Below, piece after piece: positions 43,901 to 54,200 of a stretch of 64,000 nt of DNA. The translations under genes and the position numbers were made by a program. Source of the DNA: Steromphala cineraria (Eukaryota > Mollusca > Gastropoda > Trochida > Trochidae); assembly GCA_916613615.1 (NCBI GenBank), contig OU744721.1:81969060-82033059 (forward strand), given 5' to 3'. The notes beneath the pieces were generated by a model that saw only the letters and a program-made list of their open reading frames with translations, ran no database searches and was not told where the DNA came from. How positions within the stretch are numbered: position 1 is the first letter of the stretch; each line of letters begins with the position of its first letter.

Positions 43901-46900
43901 TCATGCACCAAAGGTTGTTGACTGTCGTTCGTTAACAATTTGTCGAGAATAATATTTAATATGATTAAAACAAACAACAAACACCGTAAGTGACCACTTA
44001 TAATTTCTTTTATAGTTTTTTAAAATAATATCATCATAAAATTTACGTGTCATTTGAGGATTCATGAGCTTTTAGTTTCAATGCAACTGGCATCATATCG
44101 ACTTACTGTCAGCAAAATATAGCTGCGAAGAGGGGGGTCGGTCTATACATGAGATACTAGGTTTTGACTGGAATTTGGGGGGTTGAGAAAGGGGGTAGGC
44201 TTATATGCGGGGTCGGCTTATACCCGGTCATATACGGTAGGTTCATTTTAGTCCTGCTACTTTAGATTTAAAACATTGTCTTTCAATTTGTTGCATATAT
44301 TTATGTTTCATGTAATCATCTAATCAATTAAAGGCTTTGTTACTGCCCCCGTTAGTTCAAAGTCATTAAGTTATGATACCCTTTTACACAGCGGAACTCC
44401 CATATGTACAAATCTTATTGTTTTCACAAATCCATAGTCCGAAACCAGAATATCTGCCAATAAAATGTCCCCAAATTCTCATTTCATCACCATAAAAGAG
44501 AAACAGATGAGATAGAGAGCCATCAACTCATTGAATTGCAATCAACGATAAAGTATTTATGAAGTCTAAAGTGGGAAATCAATGTGCTGCCAAGTGAAAC
44601 TTTGCCATGAATACTGTATCTTTTTCTCTAGAGAGGTGTCTTTATACAATTTGCCAACAAGGAAATTGTTTCATAGTTAGGATCCTGCTTGAGAAGGTGA
44701 TAAACAGGTTATGCAACTTTGATAGCTAGTGTTGCTGATACCTACTGGAGCATATAGAGGTATACAGTTGCATACAATTATTGCTCATGATAGATGTCTT
44801 CATGTAGACAGGGGGCATTGTTTGAAAATATCATGCCTTGACAACAAGAAACAAGTTATTTTTCATAACATTTAATTGATATGTTTAAAGGGTCGCATGA
44901 TGAGTTGTTTTGGGTCAACTCAAATATTGGTCTCACTTGATGAAAAAGTACTGACTGTTGCTAAGAGTTTGAAGTAAATGATAAGCCAGTATCGAGGGGT
45001 TATGGAAAAGGTTCACTACCTGGAAAGCAACATTTGTGATGTTTAAACCAACAGACCAGGTGTTATACTGGTCGACTGCATCTTGCGAACAATAGAGGTT
45101 TTATGTGATCTTAACCATATGGGTGATACTAAATTTTGAACTGGTAAATAAATGGTAAACGCATTTAATTTAATCTGTATTTAGATCCAGATGGCACAGG
45201 AAAGGGGATTGGTAAACATTGTACATTATTTCGCATTGGGATTTGTATGTATCCAACCTTATTTCGCATTCTCGCATTCATATACTTATACTATGTCACT
45301 CTGGAGGAATAAAGAACATAATGATGATGATACTTGTCAATAAAATACTGCCAATTGTAACGAATGGTTGTGAAATTTGGGGCTACACTTATAGAACATG
45401 TATTGAAAAGATTTGGAGTTAATAAGGTGTTTGTGTGTAAGTGCATCATGTGCTTTACTTGGAACAATTGACAGAAGTAATTTGTGTGTGCATTATCAGT
45501 GTTGTTCCTAGATGGGGTCCTTGGGAAATTTGCCTACCATTTTTGCTTGGTGTCTCTTTAAAATTTGAGAATTAGGATACTTCTACTTTTGTAAAGGGTT
45601 CCCATCTCAGAATTGGCCGAAATGACCTCCTTGGTTGATCCACCTATGAACTGGCATTATTATTCAAAGTGTATTACATATTGGTGTCGAGTTGTCAGTA
45701 TGGACCGAAATACATATCAAAATGCAAGCTATAAGATGTTGAAAGTTTATGAAAAATAGGTGAATAAAACTGGGTTTTGCATGTTAGAATGCTGTCACTG
45801 TCACGATAAATATCATCTCACTCACTCCACGCAGCAATCGCCGACGGTAAAAAGGAACATTTATGCAATACTGTAGCACAAAAATGAATTTGTGAATTAT
45901 TAGATGTTCGAGTATAGAAGTTTGAGATGTCGGAGATTGCTGGTGGAACTAGTGACGATAAGTATTCTGGTGTCAGCAGCTCGTCGAAACGTCAATTATT
46001 TAATTATCAATTAATATAGTGAGTAGCAATCAATAATCACTCAGTGACATCAGTCAGTAGTGAGCGAAAGTTCATCGTTCAATAATAAGTATTGAGTCAA
46101 AAATCAGCCGATTTCGTTAGGTAGTTCACATTTCTGTAAAACCCAACGTTTTAATCCATTAAAACAACATAAGTTGCCTTCGGTGAAACTTCAAAGGGTT
46201 TATACTGTAATAACAAATGTTGCTTTCCAGGTACGACACCGAATAGTCTTGTAATGGTTTCAACATGATTTGTTTAAAGACAATTAATTTATAAATGTTC
46301 CAGTGATATATTTTGCGAGTTAAATATGTCCTGATAAGAAAAGATTTAGACATCTTGCAATACTCCCCTGCTTAGGGTTTTAGAACTAAAACTTGATTTC
46401 TTAGATTAAAAACTATTTTATTACAATATTGATATATATCTATAGGCAAAAATTAAAATACAGAGATGACACAACAAAATTTACATCAAATGGCATGAAT
46501 CCTCGGTAGCTTAATTGGTAAAGGTGCTACAAAGAGGTCCCAGGTTAGAATCCCACTCTCTTGTTAGATTAAAAATTCCAATTTACAAGTCCAATTGTTT
46601 GTGTTTGCTTACAATCTCATAGCCAACCAAGGTGGTTATGTGATAACCTGCAGATGGAGCTCACGGCCATGTAACATTCAACTAAAACAATGGCAATAAC
46701 TTTCACAGGGGTGTAAAGTGTAAAAACCTATAGGAAGGTACCGTATTCGTCCTATTAAGCGCCCCGGGCGCTTAACTTAAAAAAATCCAAAGGGGGTGCT
46801 TATTAGGATACCCCAGAAAGGAGGGGCGCTTATTAGGAATACGTTATAGACAAGAGAAACTAGCACTTGTCAGGATTCTGAACGAGAATGAAAATAGTTC

Positions 46901-49900
46901 GATCGTCTCGCCTGGCATTTTTAAATGTGCCATGATGGCCATTTGACTGATTGAAGATAATCAAAGAATTACTAAACAAACAGATAAACAAACCTGAGTT
47001 GACTAACAAGCAATCAATAAAGGCCAATTAAATGCCCCGCTTGTGTCGATCATAATTGTAATGAGAACACGAACCGGTCATCAGTGTCAATGAACAAATC
47101 CATTCAAACGACATAATTACCTTGTTATCTTTAATTATTGGATCATCTCATTGTCATGTATTGAGTAAAACAAGTCAATAAGGCCAAACTTTTTTTTTTA
47201 AATTATTTTATTATTTATTATTATTTTAACATGCTGTTACTATATCCTCCCTCCACTAACTTCACAAGATCCATGCATCCACTTTGCAAGCAAGACTTCA
47301 TTAACACAGTGTTTGGAGCTTGCATTACTGCAGGGAGGAGAAAGGAACAGCAGGATTACTGCAGTGATAGGGAAACGAAAACAGGTTGATCTGTTGGCAA
47401 GTTGACAGGTTAAAAGACTTATGCGGTGTGTGTCAAGTAGTTGATATGCATCATAACTTAATAGAATTATATTTAAAACAGCCAAAGTAATTTTATTGTA
47501 CTCAAATCATCTTCCCAACGTCACGGGCGAAACGAAAAAGTTTCTAAACTTTCCCATTCCTCCCTTGACATCATAGGCCGTAATTTCTGTGCTAGCATTT
47601 CAACCCACTGCACGGAAGTAGCATAGTCCAATCAGAAGCCAGCATGTTAAATGAACCGATTTGAAATGCGTGCGCTTTATTTGAGTGATACATTAATGTT
47701 TGTCTTCTCTGCATTCTCGGTGCTCATCAAAAACATATAAACAACCATGCGGACTGAAGTTTAGAATTAAATTTCACTCGAATAGTTTTCAAAAAGATCG
47801 TCTGTTAGTATTTTGAATTTGTTCCGAATGTAAACGGTAATTTCATTGGTTATTGTTGAATGAGCTGATAAGGGGCGTAACTCGTGATCACGATAGGTGT
47901 CGCTGCTCCGGATCACCAGTTTTCTACCTTGTGGTGGCAAGGTCTAAACGAGGAGTTGCTCGATACGTTTTACCTTGCCGTGGGAAGATGTACTCAAATA
48001 AACTTCGGACTCTATTGGAAAAACAGTAGAGGTAGGCCATTTACGTATGAAGGGGGAGGGGGCCCTCTGTTATATGGAAATTTGTAATAGGGGGCGCTTA
48101 TTAGGGAGGGGGCGCTTAATAGGACGAATACGGTACTTACAATTTAAAACCTACTAAAAAATAAGGGATATACCACCCAAAGGGTGTTACAATATGTACC
48201 CATTAAGGTGATGTGATTTTTTTGCCCTCCTGAAGACAAGCTATGACACTCATGAATTAACTTCTTGAAGCAGACAAACGGACTGTTGAGGAGTTGATAG
48301 CATTTGACATGTACTGTAACTTTTTGTGTCATGTAAATTGTGCATGTGGTTTTGGCTTCTGCGCAAATATAAGAAAGTTCATTCACATAGAAAACTAGAA
48401 ATAATCATAACTGTGTCACAATGCTTGCGTTTACAAATACTTTACCTAAACATTAATTTCATGCTGAATAGATTCATTATTCACTTCATCCTAAATCGCA
48501 TCAAAATTCATAGTATTTTCCAAAAAATATCTTCATAAACTTGATTTAAATTAGAAATAGATACATAACTGAGTTTCTTAATTTTGAATTAGAGCAAAAG
48601 ATCAAACAATTCAATCCAATTAAATTGTAAAAACTCTCAGAATTTGAATAGTCATTCTGTAAAATGTAATTATAATTCTGTAAATAATTCTGTCAAATAA
48701 AATTTCACCCCAAAAATCTTAAAAATCTGTAAACTTCTTAATGTGTCAAAGAATATGATTGGTATTGAAGCTTTTCAAAAACTAATGTTACATATTCAAG
48801 TCTTTATACTGAAAAGATATGCTGAAGCCAGTTTATGTAACTAACTTACACTTACCTAATGTGTGATTAGTTTTCCGATACGATTATGATTACATATGGG
48901 AGATTACAATACAATAGAACATGCTTAACTTGACATATGTAGACTTATTGGCATAAAGATAAAACACATGTTCATATCTATTGTTATTCTTTCCTTCAAC
49001 TGACATAACATCAAAATTTCAAAATAAGAATATGTTTTTCATTTGAAAAGAAATGTAATACACTGTATAACGGTGATCAAAATTTATCTTTCAAACTTTA
49101 TAAAGGCCTCCAATTTGTACTGAACACGGCCAAAAAAAAGACCTTCATAGAAAACATTTAGTTCGTTAATACTTGTCTTTTCTACTACATAAAGGGAAAA
49201 AAATTAAGGAAAAAAAATTGTATCTTCAAAATACATGTGCAAGATCATAGTGTATATGTAAAATTATAGTGTTTTATATGTTCAAAGGATGTAACAGCAT
49301 ATCAGCTTAAATTATTTTAAATATGGATTACCTTATAACAGCATCCTCTATACACCACTTTGGTATTGAACATCTATGCTCACAAGTCTTTTTTTTAAAC
49401 GCTTTTTCTTCTTGGGTAAATACATAGTTGTAAACAGAGAGTTAGGATTACCTCATTTTTGTAATATGTAGTGGACATATTGAGTATCAAGGCGTCTTCA
49501 TGAAGACTTGAAGAGGAATAAGAAATGTAAAATTCTAGCTTTAGATACATATGCATTGTCCAGGAATCTTGAACAAGAACGACAATGACATTGACACATA
49601 GAGAATCCATTTGACTTTGTTTCCTCAAACTACTGGTATGAAATTCATTACTGTGACAACAGCTCTTCACAAAACAAAGGTACCTGTATGAACAGAGCTT
49701 TCATATACAGTCTGGATCTTTGTCAATCTTGACTGGCAAAAGATAGGAAAGCTTTAGCTGTGTAACATAAATATTCAGTCACTTGTCTGACCAGCCTGAT
49801 AAAAATCAGCCTTGCTCTAAGGAATAAAAGTTTAATATTTGCACTCTAACAAGAATCAAACTTGTTATTTTGATAGGCTTCCTCTTCACTGAGTTCCAAC

Positions 49901-51178
49901 GTACCCCTGTAGGTTGCATGTTTATTCAGCTTACCAATCACAAGCTGTCGACAATCAGTAGCAGGGGCATGTAACTCCTGTAAACCATGCTTTGAACATA
50001 ATTTAGTACAAGCGGTCTTATAAGCAAGACAATCTGATTGGTTTGGTAACAACCGATTTTTGCCTGCACTAAACAGGGTAAAAACATGAGATGTACTGGG
50101 GTGGAATCAGACCAAGTGCAGAGGATTTCATATCTCTGTATAGTTAATATATGATATGATTCCTCATAACTAGGGTGATTATAGACTGCTTCTGACAGAC
50201 TAAAGACTAGTAAAGAGAATGAAGAAATGTTCTTTCTTTGTAAAAGAACGATGAAATGATTTGATGTAAGACTCAAATCTTTTCTGGGGTGCCATGACTA
50301 ATGATATCTTATGATGGAGGGGGAAATGTGCTTTGAGCAGTGCTCAGTAAGTTTAATATTGGCTCATATACTTATCAGTAAAAATGAATGAAATCTTCAT
50401 ACAACCAATGTTTTGAATATGCAAGCCAAGTGAGATGATTACAATACACTAGCACACATCAAATCTCAAATTTTATAAAACAAATTCTTCATTTCATAGC
50501 AAAACTCTGTATCATGTATACCTGAAAAGGGCAAATAAAAAAAACCTCTATCATCTTGCAAGGAAGTTACCATACTAAATAAACCTTAATATGAATTGAA
50601 AAGAAAAACTAACATGACTACAAAATTCATTGTTGAATATGAATTTGAAGCAGTTGTAATTGATCTTCTTTTTTCAGTAAATTATGAAGGCATGTGTTAC
50701 ATCTGGAAAATATGCAATGGTTGTATGTCCATGAAATCTCAAAATCTACGATGACGGACTACGATATTGACACTTACAGCCTTCATTGGTGGATGATCCA
50801 GTACAGGACTGTGGGCTCCAGACAGGTCAAACCCATCTTCCAGCCGCTTAACATCTATGTAGTATTTGCTGAAAGGGAAATCAGAATCAACGTTGAAATA
50901 CAGACAAAAAAGGTTTTAAAAGTAGCTTTTTTAAATTTGTACTTGTTCAACATTATCAATGATTCAATGTGGTATTTGCTGTAAAAGAACACAATATGTT
51001 TAAATAGTAGCTTTTTAAATTTGTATTCTATAATATCATTGATTAAATGTAGTATTTGCTGTAAGAGAAATCAAAATCAACTTTGAAAACAGACAAGATA
51101 TGTTTAAAAACTAGCTTTTTTTATTCCTTCACTATTTAAAATGTATTAATTACTGCAAGGGAAATAAAAATCAATGTT

Positions 51179-51210
<32 letters not shown>

Positions 51211-54200
51211 AAATATGTTTAGCTTATCAAAAATTTTATTCGTTCAATATCATTGATTCAATGTAGTATTTGCTTTAAGAGAAATCAAAATCAATGTTGA
51301 AAGAAAAGTAAAAGTATATCTAAAAACAAGAATTTATTCATTGAATATCATTGATTCTATGTAGTATTTGCTACAAGGGAAATAAAAATCAACATTGCAA
51401 GATAGAAAAAATAATGTATAAAAGTAGCTTTTTTATTTTGATTCATTCAATATCATTGATCAGTTTCTGTTGAGGGAGATTCTATCAAATCTATTAATAT
51501 TGTAAATGTTAACATGATTATTTAAAAGCATATATTAAAAATAGAGCCATGGGCTCTGTAGCTCATCAGACTTTTGATGGAAATAAGTTTTTAAGGCTGT
51601 GACCCCTGTGACCCTTATTGGGGTCAAGGGGTCACCAAACCTAAAATTTAAAATCCTCATTGGTCAAGGACTCTACACACAATTTTTCAGCTCTCTAGAC
51701 CTTTTGGCACTGGAGAAGAAGCTCAAAATAGGTTTTTAAGGTTTTGACCCCTGTGACCCCATTTGGGGTCAAGGGGTCACAAAATCTACAATTGGCCAAG
51801 GAGTTTACACACAACTTTTCAGCTCTCTAGACCTTTTGGAACTGAAGGAGAAGATGAAAATAGGTTTTTAAGGTTTTGACCCCTGTGACCCCATTTGGGG
51901 TCAAGTAGTCACCAAACCTTAAATTTAAAATCCTCATTGGCCAAGGAGTCAACAGACAATTTTCAGCTCTCTAGCCCTTTTGGGTCACGAAATCTACAAT
52001 TAAGAATCCCCATTGGCCAAGGAGTCTGCACATATCATTTTTAACTCTCTAGTCCTTTTGGAACTGGAGAAGAAGTCGAGAATTGGTTTTTAAGGTTGTG
52101 ACCACTGTGACCCTATTTGGGGTCATGGGGTCACGAAATCTACAATTAACAATCCCCATTGGCCAAGGAGTCTGCACATATTATTTTTAACTCTCTAGTC
52201 CTTTTGGAACTGGAGAAGAAGATAAAAATAGGTTTTTAAAGTTGTGACCCCTGTGACCCTATTTGGGGTCACAGGGTCACCAAAGTTACAAATTAGAATC
52301 TCCATATGCTAAGGTACCTGTACACAAAATTTCAGCTCTCTAATGTGTATGGTTCATGAGGAGAAGTCGAAAGTGTCAAAAGTTTACGGACGGACGGACA
52401 ACGGACGGACGGACGCCGGACGACGGGCCATGCCATAAGCCCATCTGGACTTTCAGTCCTGATGAGCTAAAAATGTATATATTATAGAGAATGGAAATCT
52501 GAAATATTTCTTGAAAGCTATCTTTCAAAAGTTGATGTTAAAAAGTTCCGTAATGCCTTAGCCCGTTTTCGTTGTTCATCACATGAATTGTTTGTTGAAA
52601 CTGGAAGATATAAAGGTATTGAAAGAAAAAATAGAGTAATTGTAAAGTTTGTAATATGAATGTTGTGGAAGACGAGCTACACTTCTTATTAACCTGCCCT
52701 GTCTATAAGAATCTACAGATAAAATATCTGCAACCTTACTATTTTAACCATCCAGACAGAACAAAACTATTGTCATTCTTAACAAATACGAATACTCAGT
52801 CGTTACAGAACCTTGCAATGTATATTTATTATGCAATGTTATTTAGAAAAAAATATTTTGAATGCAATTGATTCTACCATGTGATCTACCATTGATTGTA
52901 CTACAGGCCTGTGGCCTTCTAAGTACAGAAATAAATAAAGAAGTAAAGAACAGTGTATCTATGTATAGGCATCTATGATAATTACCCTACTGTGACAAAC
53001 TTCTTGTGTTTTAGTGATAATTAACAAATTATCTAACTATTTATAGATTTCAGATCTATTTTGGATGGGTAATTGTAACAAAGTATCATACAAACAAACT
53101 GGCTGGCAATGAGTTATCACCACATAACAGTCGCAATAACCTCGCTGTAAGGCATTTGAGAAATCTTTCACTTTCAACCCTTCTATTTTTCATCAAAGGA
53201 CCCCTCCATCTTTTGAATTATTACCAATAAAAATTTTCACCAAAAGAATAGGGAATTTTCCAGATGCCACGAAAACTAAATTTCAGCATGTAGGAAAAGT
53301 AAACAAGACGGGGGAGTCATGTGACCCGTCAAGATATCTTATCAAATTATTTAAGAAATGATAAATTTATAAATAATGTTCCTCTATATAGTTTTCATAC
53401 AGAAAATGATCAATTGTATTTTATAAGTTTTTCCAAGAAATAACCATGGACAAAACTGGCCAACTTTATGGCATATCGGTTTTAGCCTTCACTCACTTCT
53501 ACGGCTTGTAAAAAAAGAAAACAACAAACAATACAAAGTACTGCAGATAAATATGCCCCCAAAGAATTCAATACCTGAGTGTCTTATTTTCAATAATTAT
53601 CATTTTACCGTAGCCACAATATTTCACGTCTACCCGAAGTCGCTTGGTCCTCGGTCACTTTGCCGTGCGGGGGAAGACAAATCAAATCAGTTTGATAAAT
53701 ATAGATAAGTTTTTGTTAAAGGATATGATTTTTTAACCCCACTGACATTTTGCAAGAATTCGGAAGTGAATATAAATTTTGTGAAATGTTAGCGGATGTT
53801 GATGAGTACTGCTAAGGTTAGGTGCTACGAAAGTCAGTATCGGCCCTTTGTTATTTTAGGCGGTCATAGAGCAATAGAAACAATTTATGATTGAAACATT
53901 TATTTCTTGGCAGGACTAGCCCTAATCATGTATGATGTGGAATATTTACCAAATTTGATTATGCGATTTGAAATGAAAACTTCTAAAAAAATTGCGATAA
54001 CTGTTCGCCAGCAAGTACCTAACGAAGTTTTATTACAACAACTTTGAAAATAGAAAAATCTATAAATATATATATACAATATTTTTTCAAGAGCTTTTAA
54101 AATTATCTTTTGACAAAATATCAGAAGGATGAAGTCATTAAATATTTTTTTCTAATATTAATGATGACAAATAAATGAAGGAGAAAGAGAATAAAGTGAA

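Larger units (their letters stand above)
32052..50777 (-). other. Intron 2 of the PLAT-ankyrin gene (18.7 kb), repeat-rich
   Basis: The flanking exons are both phase 0 at this junction, so no coding exon is required. The intron holds the 50-bp minisatellite, three CRE-motif repeats, a foldback at 39.6 kb, two TACCGTAT-type elements, a LINE relic near 45.4 kb and a tRNA-like SINE head near 46.5 kb. Between 32.1-34.3 kb, 37.9-39.5 kb and 48.2-50.7 kb I see nothing beyond AT-rich sequence and one unassigned reading frame at 49846-50052. Confidence 0.6.

Noticed and set aside
47884..48087. Transposase fragment in the 1397-bp TIR element
   Set aside because: The 67-residue frame shows no catalytic motif or recognisable transposase similarity and includes the terminal repeat.
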